Shown piece by piece: positions 26,238 to 34,472 of a stretch of DNA of 64,000 nucleotides. The stretch is from assembly GCA_965140765.1 (NCBI GenBank), contig OZ223309.1:1302001-1366000 (forward strand), given 5' to 3'. Position numbers and translations under genes: made by a program. Every line of letters starts with the position of its first letter. The stretch's first letter is position 1. The notes under the pieces were generated by a model. It searched no databases. It saw nothing but the letters and a program-made list of their open reading frames with translations, and was not told the DNA's origin. The stretch comes from Sunxiuqinia sp963678245. Lineage in GTDB: Bacteria > Bacteroidota > Bacteroidia > Bacteroidales > Prolixibacteraceae.

Positions 26238-26984
26238 CTATAAGAAGGGGAGTAATAAAATATCAAAATCAGGAAATTTCTTAACAGGCCTATTCGTAGA
26301 AATATTGTATAACAAATTTGTCGCGATGCCTGCAATAATACAACTTCCAATTGCGAGTTGAGGAGGGGGAAGCCGGTTCGTTTCTTTAGAATATTTATTC
26401 AATGATTCTGTCAACCAATCTATGCTGATGTCTTTCTTCTTCAACTTTGCCAAAACAAAAGAAACGACAGTCTTTTCTACATTTAGGTGGTTCTCCAAAA
26501 TCGTTTCAAGTTGTTCTGAACCTTCATCTGTCACAAAAACTAATCCCGCCCAACCTAAATTATATGGATGGATAACCGGAATGTGAGATATTAAACACAT
26601 ACTATCAAAAAGAAACGGGATATCCGAACTAAAATCCAGAGTGTTAATAGCAATATTGTATTGTTGAATCTGTATATCATTTATATTTTCAGGGGTAATG
26701 TAGTGTGTGTAGGATAAAATATTCGCCCTGGGATTAATTTCCAATAACCGTTTACGCAGAATTTCTGCTTTAAACTTGCCGACGTCTCTGAAGGTATAAT
26801 TTTGCCGGTTAAGGTTTGATAATTCAACCTTGTCCCCATCAACAATGCAAATATTCTCAAAACCCAACCTCAAAGCGCATTCCGCAATATTACTTCCTAG
26901 TCCACAGCCAGCAATCAGGATTTTGACTTGTTGTATTTTTCTTTGCTCTGAACCTGAAATATAGATTCTGTTTCTACGATACAT
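26238..26984 (-). CDS. ThiF/E1-like adenylyltransferase
   Basis: The 248-residue protein has the E1-superfamily core: nucleotide loop ILIAGCGLGSNIAECALRLG, acidic strand ICIVDGDKVELSNLNRQNY, GKFKAEILRKRLLEINP and INTLDF. Such enzymes adenylate a C-terminal carboxylate of a protein or small molecule. It lacks the CxxC zinc pairs of ThiF/MoeB, and no catalytic Cys is obvious. It overlaps the upstream FeeM-like gene by 11 bp, so the two are translated together. ThiF proteins of this size occur in sulfur-transfer, RiPP and conflict systems; which applies here is unknown. Confidence 0.85.
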   Translation of the reverse strand: MYRRNRIYISGSEQRKIQQVKILIAGCGLGSNIAECALRLGFENICIVDGDKVELSNLNRQNYTFRDVGKFKAEILRKRLLEINPRANILSYTHYITPENINDIQIQQYNIAINTLDFSSDIPFLFDSMCLISHIPVIHPYNLGWAGLVFVTDEGSEQLETILENHLNVEKTVVSFVLAKLKKKDISIDWLTESLNKYSKETNRLPPPQLAIGSCIIAGIATNLLYNISTNRPVKKFPDFDILLLPFL

Positions 26985-27630
26985 AGAATTGCATTTTCTT
27001 GGTTAGGTCACTGTTTGCATTGTAAAATTGCGTTAAATCTTTTATTCTTATACAAGCCAATGAAGCATATGAACCGTAGAGCAGTCGAGGTTTTCCTATC
27101 TGTGTCATAACAATGTTTAATAAACGGAACTTGCGTAAAAGACAAGTATCAATTTCTGCAATAAGTAAATCCTGAGGATTATTTTTTAAAAGACCTATCA
27201 CTTCTAACATTAACAGTTTATAGACACTGTTTCGATAAGGTAAAAGATACTTATTCTTTGCAAATACTCTTGAATCAACAACAAATCGCCCTATTAACCA
27301 AACATGAGGAGCATCTAGGGTTACAATGTCTGTTCTTATGTTTATATTTGAGAGAAAATCGGATAAAAGCACTTTGTCCATTTCAATAGCTTTAATCCCG
27401 CCGATTATTTCGTTATTTTGATTCTTGACTGCAAAATAATAGCCTAAGTCATAGTGAATTATATCTTCTTCTATTGCCTCTGATAATTCTCTGTTTATAC
27501 CAATCAAATCAACATTGCCCTGATGGGTATAATAATTTGTCATTAGAACAAACCGGATAAAATCCGGGATGGATTTTTTGCACAACTGATATAGATATAT
27601 TTCTTTAAAAACAAAGAGTAGTTTGTCCAT
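26974..27630 (-). CDS. N-acyl amino acid synthase-like (FeeM/LuxI/GNAT fold) protein
   Basis: The 218-residue protein shows the layout of FeeM/autoinducer-synthase acyltransferases. These include GYYFAVKNQNNEIIGGIKAI (substrate strand), VWLIGRFVVDSRVFAKNKYL (arginine-led core) and LLIAEIDTCLLRKFRLLNIV. Such enzymes transfer an acyl chain from acyl carrier protein to an amino acid. It starts the minus-strand run FeeM - ThiF - 177 aa - lipoprotein. An acyl-modified signal or peptide product is a reasonable guess given the neighbouring LuxR-type gene. Confidence 0.72.
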   Translation of the reverse strand: MDKLLFVFKEIYLYQLCKKSIPDFIRFVLMTNYYTHQGNVDLIGINRELSEAIEEDIIHYDLGYYFAVKNQNNEIIGGIKAIEMDKVLLSDFLSNINIRTDIVTLDAPHVWLIGRFVVDSRVFAKNKYLLPYRNSVYKLLMLEVIGLLKNNPQDLLIAEIDTCLLRKFRLLNIVMTQIGKPRLLYGSYASLACIRIKDLTQFYNANSDLTKKMQFYVS

Positions 27631-28116
27631 ATTTATTGATTAATCATTTTGATAATGATACTTAATTTTATAACTCAAATATTATTAACTACACCAAAGG
27701 GTAGGTATTTTTAGGTTTGAGTAATATGAAAGAAAAAAACATCCGAAACACAAATTTCATATCCAGCACGAAGATGATTTTTCAACTTTGAATGATTTAA
27801 CCAACTGCTTTCCTTGATTTCAAATTTGTCCGATTGTAATTTTTATTCACAATGCGACTACTCCCTTGGAACAGAAAACAACATATTTACCAGGTAAACT
27901 CCTTTTGTCCTATGTATCCTTTCGTTTAATCTTCTATACAAAGAACTACACCTTTGTATAGTTTATTTCGCCCTTCAGTCTATTAGAAATATCTTTAAAA
28001 TTCTTTATAAAAGGAAAAAAAATCGAACAAGTAATAATACTGTAATAACATGTTCCTCATTTATTGGCATAAAACAAGACTTCAGCATGTTTTTAAAATA
28101 TTAACTCTTAAATTTT
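27631..28116. other. Gene-free divergent region
   Basis: It separates the minus-strand FeeM-ThiF run from the plus-strand RteC-like gene and must hold both promoters; no clear TAnnTTTG box was found. It contains the LuxR-gene relic at 27740-27833. The last 200 bases are AT-rich with no other structure that I can support. Confidence 0.45.
27740..27833 (+). pseudogene. Relic copy of the LuxR-type gene start
   Basis: The frame reads HPKHKFHIQHEDDFSTLNDL, then TNCFP, a stop, and sequence still matching the coding DNA TTTCAAATTTGTCCGA. The intact gene at 23791 reads HPKHNFTTREEDIVTLNHFK, then QLLSVISNLSE. DNA similarity is clear over about 95 bases and then ends. It is a second regulator copy of which only the first 30 codons survive. 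Confidence 0.75.
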
Positions 28117-28747
28117 ATGCTTATGAATGATTTATCAAAAACGAAGTTGTTCAGCCTATTATCTGAACCTTCACAAGTAACAAACGAAGAAATGCAAAAT
28201 GCCTATGAAGAATTTTTAAGCCAGTTAACAACCTTCAATCAATCCGAAATGAACCTTACTGAAGCTTTTCGGAAATTGAATCTTTCCCGTATCGAGTTTG
28301 GTGCGATGGGAGCATTACCTTTTTACGGGCAGGGGGAAAAATGCCTGCAAAAAAGCTTATCTTCAAAAAACACTGGCTTTTATTGATTCCGAGACAGAAC
28401 TACTGCATCTTAAAATCCGGTATCCCGAACAGTTTTGCCAACCATCCAAACAAACTTTCAAATCAGACCTGTATATTATCCCCAAATCAAAAGGGCTGGG
28501 AATTATCGGGATGGCCGAAATTGTCGTCGCCCTTTTCCTTTCGGGCGAGGTGAAAGATAAAAGCGGGAAAGCCGTTTCACTAACCCTATTGGCACAAACA
28601 TTTGAGCACGCTTTCAATTTTAGTTTTGGGAGTATCTACGACAAGCAGGATGCCCTGTTCAGGCGTAAACCCTTCAATCTCACCAAAACCCTGGATTTTT
28701 TAAAATCTTTAATCTATCGGAAAGATAACGCCAAAAACGATAGGTGA
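28117..28747 (+). pseudogene. rteC: RteC-like regulator with a frameshift
   Basis: Two overlapping frames make one protein of about 210 residues, the usual RteC size. The first (28117-28386) ends ...FGAMGALPFYGQG; the second continues NACKKAYLQKTLAFIDSE and finishes with the RteC-like helical end (VSLTLLAQTFEHAFNF, KPFNLTKTLDFLKSLIYRK). The shift falls in GGGGGAAAAA at about 28332-28341, consistent with one extra base. RteC controls excision and transfer in CTnDOT-type elements. It may be truly broken, a sequencing error or, less likely, programmed. Family call is moderate. Confidence 0.6.
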
Positions 28748-28808
28748 AATCATTGAAAAGGATGGTTTTATAAGCCTCTGTTAATAATATTATTACAGAT
28801 ATTACTTA

Positions 28809-28835
28809 GAGGAGTAGTTAACTACTCCTCTTTTT
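28809..28835 (+). terminator. Terminator after RteC-like gene
   Basis: GAGGAGTAGTT/AACTACTCCTC is a perfect 22-base palindrome followed by TTTTT. It is about 60 bp after the RteC-like stop and before the first HTH gene. Confidence 0.8.
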
Positions 28836-28915
28836 CTGTTACTTCCATCTACCGTTCTTTGCTTTGTCAATGCATTGAAACCCGGAAATGTAAAACTTGA
28901 AAACAAAGCAAAATC

Positions 28916-29248
28916 ATGTATATCAATAACGACGAATTTGAAAAATGGATGGAAAAGCTCTCAACGAAATTAAACGAGATTGGACAGGACATAAAAGCAA
29001 TGACAGGAAAAGGCGAGGTAAACATTTTGGATGAAAATGATAAATTACTGGACAACCAGGATTTGGCTTTTCTCCTGAAAGTATCTTACCGCACCCTGCA
29101 ACGCTACCGCACAAGCAAAAAACTCCCCTACTTTATGATAGGCCATAAAACTTATTACCGCACTTCCGATGTCCGGGCATTTGTCCGGGAACACATGGAA
29201 CTACAACAATTCAAAAAGTTTGAAAAAGCTACTCGCGGAGATAAATGA
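28916..29248 (+). CDS. Small HTH (HTH_17/excisionase-type) DNA-binding protein
   Basis: The 110-residue protein has a helical N-terminus and a MerR/excisionase-type helix-turn-helix (DNQDLAFLLKVSYRTLQRYR, KLPYFMIGHKTYYRTSDVRA). These small proteins accompany Bacteroides mobilizable and conjugative elements and act in excision or mobilization control. Two relatives follow at 31338 and 31913. Confidence 0.82.
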   Translation: MYINNDEFEKWMEKLSTKLNEIGQDIKAMTGKGEVNILDENDKLLDNQDLAFLLKVSYRTLQRYRTSKKLPYFMIGHKTYYRTSDVRAFVREHMELQQFKKFEKATRGDK

Positions 29249-29550
29249 TTCTGCCCTTTAGTCTAAGCAGAACGAAGCAGATGAAGGAGGTTGTTATTAT
29301 CCTATGCCTCCTGTTTAATGGCTCCGCATTCAGCAGGAACAATCCTGCCCACCGGCTTTAATTATTCCGCTGAATTAAGCAAGAGGGAACTGGACAAGTC
29401 CTGTTCTTTCCCTCTTGCCCTTCGGGGAAAGCCTTCGGCTTTAGCGTGTTACAATAACACGCTGTTATAACACCTGCAATAACCGTTTTTCATTTATCGC
29501 TTATTATAAGGGTGTTAACGTATTAAATAGTCATAAAATAGTTATAATAC
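29249..29550 (+). other. Gene-free stretch, candidate oriT
   Basis: The region lies directly upstream of the mobilization genes, the normal place of oriT in BtgAB-type elements. It holds a perfect inverted repeat AGCGTGTTA-CAA-TAACACGCT (29443-29463), with a partial further copy GTTATAACACC just after. A GC-rich block with CTTCGG repeats precedes it. The nick site cannot be assigned by eye. Confidence 0.5.
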
Positions 29551-30138
29551 ATGGGCAATCAATACCGGAAAACCCTATTCACGACTATCGGGATAGATAT
29601 AGAGACCAACGCTTTGGTTGAAAAAGTATGTAAACGCTATTCGCTGAAAAAAGGTGAAGTTGTAAAGCTGGCTTTCCACTACATCGATAAAGCACATATC
29701 AACCCCGCTGATGCCCCCGAATCCGTAAAATCGGAGCTTTCCAAAATCAATAAACGGCAGGATGATATTATCCGTTTCATCCGTCACTACGAAGAACAGC
29801 AGCTTAACCCGATGATACGGGCAAGCCATTCGATTGCCACCCGTTTTGACAGTATTGCCAAAACATTGGAAAACTCAATCCTTTCCCAACTGGAGGCAAA
29901 CCGGGAAAAGCAATACGCCATACTACAAAAAATCAGCGACCAGTTTGACAAACATGCTGATGCAATAAATAACCAGTCCCTGCAAATCAATGCTTTGCAC
30001 CAGTTGCAACAAAAAGAAAGTTTAAAAGTATTGAAGCTGGTTAGCCTTTATACAGATTTGGCAAGCTGCGGGGTGATGGATGGTAAACGGAAAGAAAGCC
30101 TGAAAACTGAAATCACTAATTTAATAAACAGCCAGTAA
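29551..30138 (+). CDS. BtgA-like mobilization accessory protein
   Basis: The 195-residue protein starts MGNQYRKTLFTTIGIDIETN with a ribbon-helix-helix-like segment (KVCKRYSLKKGEVVKLAFHY). A long coiled coil follows (KINKRQDDIIRFIRHYEEQQ to about residue 160). This is the layout of BtgA/MobC-type proteins that bind oriT and help the relaxase. It is 18 bp ahead of the relaxase gene. The match to the 'clindamycin resistance transfer factor BtgA' family is from memory of its N-terminus. Confidence 0.75.
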   Translation: MGNQYRKTLFTTIGIDIETNALVEKVCKRYSLKKGEVVKLAFHYIDKAHINPADAPESVKSELSKINKRQDDIIRFIRHYEEQQLNPMIRASHSIATRFDSIAKTLENSILSQLEANREKQYAILQKISDQFDKHADAINNQSLQINALHQLQQKESLKVLKLVSLYTDLASCGVMDGKRKESLKTEITNLINSQ

Positions 30139-30156
30139 AGCAAGATTAAGGAAGCC

Positions 30157-31068
30157 ATGAATATCGACTTTCCTCCGCCATCGAAAAACGGGGTTTATAA
30201 CAATGCTGGGAGTAGCCGGAGGCTAGCCAATTACCTCGAACATGAAGATTTGGAAAGAATGGAACAGGGCATTTATACCGAGGTTTTTTTTAATCTGGCA
30301 GAAAACGAAATTTACAAATCAAGGGTCATAAAAGAGATAGACAGCAACATTGGACAGTTGATGAAGACAGATGCTAAGTTCTACGCTATCCATGTCAGCC
30401 CGTCGGAAAAAGAAATTCAAAGGATGGGAAACACTCAAGCAGAACAAACAGAAGCCATGAAACGCTATATCCGGGAAGTGTTTATCCCGGAATACGCCCG
30501 AAACTTCAATAAAGGCTTATCGGCAGAAGACATTAAATTCTTTGGTAAAATCCATTTCAGCCGCGACCGTTCCGAGAACAAACACAACATGCACTGCCAT
30601 TTGATTGTCAGCCGGAAAGACCAATCCAATAAAAAGAAGCTGTCCCCGTTGACCAATCACAAGAATACAAAAAAAGGGGTAATCAAAGGCGGCTTTGACC
30701 GGGCTAACCTGTTCCTGCAGGCTGAAAGAGGTTTTGACAGGTTATTTGACCATAACCGGCCATTAACCGAATCATTTGAATACTACAACACCATGAAAAA
30801 TGGCAGTATGACCGAACAACTCAAAATGCAGGAACAGGAAGCAAAAGCCAATAAGATATCCTTTGCCGGTGAAAAGAAAAATACGACTGAGGTACAAACA
30901 GAAACAGGCTTAAAAGCAGGCTCAAATATCTCCACGGCACAGCAGACAAGCGAAAACGCTTTGTCTTCTTTATTTTCAGTTCTTTCATTGGATGATACTT
31001 TTATAGACAACCAACAGCAACAGCAGCCCCGAAAAAGGAAGAAACGCAGAAAAGGTTTTAAAAAATAA
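30157..31068 (+). CDS. Relaxase, BtgB/DUF5712 type
   Basis: The 303-residue protein has an N-terminal active region (FPPPSKNGVYNNAGSSRRLA, where a Tyr such as Tyr12 could attack DNA). The metal-binding motif NKHNMHCHLIVSRKD (His-x-His) follows at about residue 145. The C-terminus is Gln/Lys/Arg-rich (QQQQQPRKRKKRRKGFKK), a likely DNA- or coupling-protein contact. It nicks oriT and leads the strand during transfer by a helper conjugation system. Confidence 0.82.
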   Translation: MNIDFPPPSKNGVYNNAGSSRRLANYLEHEDLERMEQGIYTEVFFNLAENEIYKSRVIKEIDSNIGQLMKTDAKFYAIHVSPSEKEIQRMGNTQAEQTEAMKRYIREVFIPEYARNFNKGLSAEDIKFFGKIHFSRDRSENKHNMHCHLIVSRKDQSNKKKLSPLTNHKNTKKGVIKGGFDRANLFLQAERGFDRLFDHNRPLTESFEYYNTMKNGSMTEQLKMQEQEAKANKISFAGEKKNTTEVQTETGLKAGSNISTAQQTSENALSSLFSVLSLDDTFIDNQQQQQPRKRKKRRKGFKK

Positions 31069-31337
31069 TCTCTGATTCAATGTGCCAAAAGTTATTTCCC
31101 GCACCTTTCCTGTTATCTCCCGCTTAGGTCTGCCCAGCCGTTTGAAGGGCGGCAGTCCACGGGGATAACAGGGGCGCGAGAATAACTTTCGCCAGTTTAA
31201 TGGTGGCTTTTAAGCCACTTCGCGACAACACCGGACATTGCTTCCAATTTCCGGCAACCAATTGAAAATCCGGGTTACTTCGCTCGAAAATTATTGCAAT
31301 GAAATCAGTTTTAATAACCAGTTAAACAAATTGAATT

Positions 31338-31613
31338 ATGGATATTGTAGCAATTGAAAGCAAAACTTTCGAGCAAATAAAAGAACGTTTTGAAAATTTT
31401 TCCAGGCAGGTAAAAAAGCTATGCGGGGACAGCTGGGATAAAGACAAATGGCTGGACAACGATGAAGTTTGTGAGCTTCTGCAAATATCAAGACGGACTT
31501 TGCAGTCGTACCGGGATAACGGCATCCTTCCGTATTCGCAAATAGGTAGAAAATGCTATTACAAAGTAACAGATATTGAGAACCTCATCACACAGTCACA
31601 AACCCAAAAATAA
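31338..31613 (+). CDS. Small HTH (excisionase-type) DNA-binding protein, second
   Basis: The 91-residue protein carries DNDEVCELLQISRRTLQSYR then NGILPYSQIGRKCYYKVTD, a MerR/excisionase-like helix-turn-helix. It is paralogous to 28916-29248 and 31913-32194. It follows a 269-bp gap that shows no gene. It probably acts in excision or transfer control. Confidence 0.82.
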   Translation: MDIVAIESKTFEQIKERFENFSRQVKKLCGDSWDKDKWLDNDEVCELLQISRRTLQSYRDNGILPYSQIGRKCYYKVTDIENLITQSQTQK

Positions 31614-31621
31614 CAGCAGCA

Positions 31622-31900
31622 ATGGAAACAAATAATTTCAATTTAGATAGTTTGGTCGGCAGTTGGGAAAGTATCAACCTGAATCCGACAGTTATAATAT
31701 ATCTCAACGGGGACAACTATTTACTTAGCGTTATCCATATGAACGAAACGAGCAAACAGGCCAGTCCTGCAACCTATGAAATACAGGAAGATGAAGAAGG
31801 AGTCTTTTTCAATTATAACCTGAAACGAATGGCTATCGGCTATGATGCGAAACTGGATATATTAAACCTCTCCTCGTTAGGGGATTATATGCGGAACTAA
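31622..31900 (+). CDS. DUF3876-type small protein
   Basis: The 92-residue protein begins NFNLDSLVGSWESINLNPTV and has alternating beta strands (YLLSVIHMNETSKQ, GVFFNYNLKRMAIGYDAKLD). This matches my recall of DUF3876 proteins found between HTH genes on Bacteroides mobile elements. No activity is known. It is 8 bp from the preceding HTH gene and 12 bp from the next. Confidence 0.7.
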   Translation: METNNFNLDSLVGSWESINLNPTVIIYLNGDNYLLSVIHMNETSKQASPATYEIQEDEEGVFFNYNLKRMAIGYDAKLDILNLSSLGDYMRN

Positions 31901-31912
31901 AAATCAAAAGGC

Positions 31913-32194
31913 ATGGAAATACTGGACAAAAAATCAACGGAAATCGTTTCTCTCTTTGAGGAGTTGGATGAGTTATTAGATACCATACAGCAAGCCCTCA
32001 GAAACCGTACTCCGCACCTGAGCGGTGAGAAGTTCTTGTCAAACCGCGATGTTTGCCGGGTGCTACACATTTCTTCCCGCACTTTACAGGATTGGCGGAA
32101 TACAGACAAAATACCGTTTATTAGGATTAAGGGGAAAATTTTATATAAACAGTCGGAGATTTTTAAATGGCTGGACGATAGCGTAGTAAAATAA
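31913..32194 (+). CDS. Small HTH (excisionase-type) DNA-binding protein, third
   Basis: The 93-residue protein carries LSNRDVCRVLHISSRTLQDW then KIPFIRIKGKILYKQSEIFK, again an excisionase-like helix-turn-helix. It is the last plus-strand gene of the mobilization block. The next genes converge on it from the right, so 32195-32319 is the boundary between element core and cargo. Confidence 0.82.
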   Translation: MEILDKKSTEIVSLFEELDELLDTIQQALRNRTPHLSGEKFLSNRDVCRVLHISSRTLQDWRNTDKIPFIRIKGKILYKQSEIFKWLDDSVVK

Positions 32195-32319
32195 AATTAC
32201 CTTGAAGTTTGGTTTTCAACATCGAAGACAACCTCATTGAGCTTTATTGCAGTATATACTTAAAACTTTAAATAATTTTTCCCTAATGTTTCCTGTCGCT
32301 CTTTGCTAATTAAATATAC

Positions 32320-32808
32320 TTATTCCTTCCATAGTCCCATTCTATTTTTTCTTGCCTCTCGTTCTAATTCTAAAAAATTTTCAGAATATTTTACATTAGG
32401 AGGCACAGTCATAACGTGGGCATACCCTTTCTTAACAAGTTCAGCATTAAGAAATGTTCCATCACTTAAATAAACATATGCAAGAGTTCTTCCATACCTG
32501 TCAATTCTGTCAACATCAAATTCTAGTCTAACTTTTTTCCCTTCGAGTAAAGATTTTGCAAAATTCGAAGCTTCCTTTCCATAATATTCGACACCTTTTT
32601 GAGGATGGACTGTCTCAGGAGTATCAACCCCAATTAACCTAATTTTTAATCCTTTTTCCGAGCCATCATCAACCCAAAATGTATCTCCATCAACAACTTT
32701 TGTTACAGATAAAAAACCTGCTAGTTTTTCTCTGTCACCTCTGGAGGTACATGAAAATAATAAAACTAACAGAATTAATGGAACTAACTTGAATGTGCGA
32801 TGTTTCAT
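32320..32808 (-). CDS. Thermonuclease-like (SNase) lipoprotein
   Basis: The 162-residue protein has a lipoprotein signal (LILLVLLFSC, Cys20) and a complete staphylococcal-nuclease fold. The active-site set is conserved: VVDGDTF, KIRLIGVDTPE (Arg57, Glu65) and DRYGRTLAYVY (Arg107). It would hydrolyse DNA or RNA on the outer side of a membrane. It is the distal gene of the eleven-gene minus-strand operon, 70 bp after the HExxH protease gene. A lipid-anchored nuclease beside a motor-like complex suggests attack on nucleic acid in the envelope; that is inference. Confidence 0.88.
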   Translation of the reverse strand: MKHRTFKLVPLILLVLLFSCTSRGDREKLAGFLSVTKVVDGDTFWVDDGSEKGLKIRLIGVDTPETVHPQKGVEYYGKEASNFAKSLLEGKKVRLEFDVDRIDRYGRTLAYVYLSDGTFLNAELVKKGYAHVMTVPPNVKYSENFLELEREARKNRMGLWKE

Positions 32809-32878
32809 TTTTATTATTTAAAATGTTAATCAATTTGCTCATAATAGGAAGAATCAATCCCCTGATAAATATTTGTAC

Positions 32879-33685
32879 TTATAAATTCCTAACGTAATAA
32901 TACATTTCGGTAAAAATTGGTAGAAAAAAATTAATGCTCTGTTTCCAAATTATTCTTAACCATTCTAATAAGATAGAGTAACCACTTGTCATGATATACA
33001 TCAACATGCTTATTAAAAGTAACTTTAAAGACGTAATCATAATAAATGAAAATATATAACCTTGTTGCCCAATATCAGTTTCTGTATAATCCCCGCTACC
33101 AACTAATCGAAACCACTTTTTTGACCAATTTCCTTTAAGCTCATCTACGTTATTCATAGTCTGGTATGAAAATGTTATACCTATCCATATATCAAACCAC
33201 GGAAACCATGTATCAGGTAAAAATGGTCTTATCAATATTGATAATAATGTAAAGGTAGGTAAGAAATAGGGGCCTAATGATATGAAGTGATTACCAACTT
33301 CTCCACCGAATCCTTCTGAATGTTGCACATAACCGCCATTATATCTGGTTACAACAAATCTTGAAATCTTTCTAAAAAAAAGAAGGGCGATTATTGCATG
33401 TGATAATTCATGTTCAAATGTCGAAAATCCAAAAAGTCTTTTAAAAAGTACTTCATATAGAATAATTCCTACTATTAATCCAATTAATACAGGAACCCAA
33501 ATAGTATTATTTGAAAAAAGTATTATAATCCCCTTTCCAAAAGCGACAATTAAGCCTGGAGAAAAAAAGGTTGCGATAATGCTTAAAAAAAATTTCGTGG
33601 GATGAAAACCTCTTTTAATACTTCCAGCAATGATTAGAATGAGAATAATTACAAATATTATCAGATATATTAATCCTGACTCCAT
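32879..33685 (-). CDS. Intramembrane HExxH metalloprotease-like protein (M50-like)
   Basis: The 268-residue protein has about six hydrophobic segments. The zinc motif FEHELSHAI (His92-Glu93...His96) is in the third or fourth. A conserved Asn-Asn-x-Asp (MNNVDELKG) further on may complete the site, as in site-2 proteases or the peptidase M50B-like M50-type families. It could cleave a membrane or signalling protein. It is 7 bp downstream of the trypsin-like gene, so two proteases of different class are adjacent. Confidence 0.72.
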   Translation of the reverse strand: MESGLIYLIIFVIILILIIAGSIKRGFHPTKFFLSIIATFFSPGLIVAFGKGIIILFSNNTIWVPVLIGLIVGIILYEVLFKRLFGFSTFEHELSHAIIALLFFRKISRFVVTRYNGGYVQHSEGFGGEVGNHFISLGPYFLPTFTLLSILIRPFLPDTWFPWFDIWIGITFSYQTMNNVDELKGNWSKKWFRLVGSGDYTETDIGQQGYIFSFIMITSLKLLLISMLMYIMTSGYSILLEWLRIIWKQSINFFLPIFTEMYYYVRNL

Positions 33686-33692
33686 GCTAATT

Positions 33693-34472
33693 TCATAAGA
33701 ATTTGCTCAATGGTAAATGGTTAATATTTACGGCAAAATTTATATTTGCCTCACCTAATCCTGAAGTTGTTATCCCAACAACTTCACCTTTCATATTCAG
33801 TAATGGACCACCACTACTTCCATGGGTAATTTCAGTCGTAGTTTGAATAAGTTTATCATTTTCTCTGTATCCAGAAATTATACCTTTAGATAATGTATGT
33901 TCTAACCCGTGAGGATTACCAATAGCAAAAACATCTTCTCCAATATCTGGATTCTTTTTAGCAACAGGTATTGGATTAAATCTCAAAGTACTCGTGATTC
34001 TAACTTTAAAAATTATGTAATCATCTTCAGCACTTTTGGCTAGAATTTCATCTACTCGTAATTCATTACCGTCATATGTTTTTATAACTTCCAAACCACT
34101 GGTAGTGCCTTCAAACACATGATAATTACTAACAGCTATTCCGTTTGAAGAAATAAAAAAGCCAGAACCTTGATAGCCTTTCTCTCCATCAGTAGTGTAA
34201 ACCATGAAAACAGCAGATTGATATTTTTTAAAAAGTTCATTAAGGGGTAATTGAGAATTTGTTGGTTGATTATTACTTTCAGGTTGCGTTTTTACAGGCT
34301 CATTTCGTGAATATTTACTTTCAGAAGCACGGTTTGAGTTTCTCTCTGCACGATTCCTTATTCCAGATTGGGAACAACCGGAACAATTATAAAAAAGATA
34401 GGATGTACTTAAGACAAGAACAATTCCTATTAATAATCTAAAGCTCGATGTAAAACTTTTTTCACTTTTCAT
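33693..34472 (-). CDS. Trypsin-like (HtrA-type) serine protease, exported
   Basis: I chose the ATG at 34472; the earlier in-frame codon at 34481 is TTG. The 259-residue protein has a membrane or lipoprotein leader (LLIGIVLVLSTSYLFYNC), a polar linker and a trypsin domain. The triad is His118 (VSNYHVFEG), Asp151 (AEDDYIIFKV) and Ser220 (THGSSGGPL). No PDZ domain follows. It acts in the periplasm. Its start overlaps the end of the MotB-like gene, which ties it to the motor genes. Confidence 0.86.
   Translation of the reverse strand: MKSEKSFTSSFRLLIGIVLVLSTSYLFYNCSGCSQSGIRNRAERNSNRASESKYSRNEPVKTQPESNNQPTNSQLPLNELFKKYQSAVFMVYTTDGEKGYQGSGFFISSNGIAVSNYHVFEGTTSGLEVIKTYDGNELRVDEILAKSAEDDYIIFKVRITSTLRFNPIPVAKKNPDIGEDVFAIGNPHGLEHTLSKGIISGYRENDKLIQTTTEITHGSSGGPLLNMKGEVVGITTSGLGEANINFAVNINHLPLSKFL

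Noticed and set aside
31069..31337. Small RNA or gene in the gap after the relaxase
   Set aside because: GC-rich with some short inverted segments, but no clear stem, terminator or open frame that can be defended.
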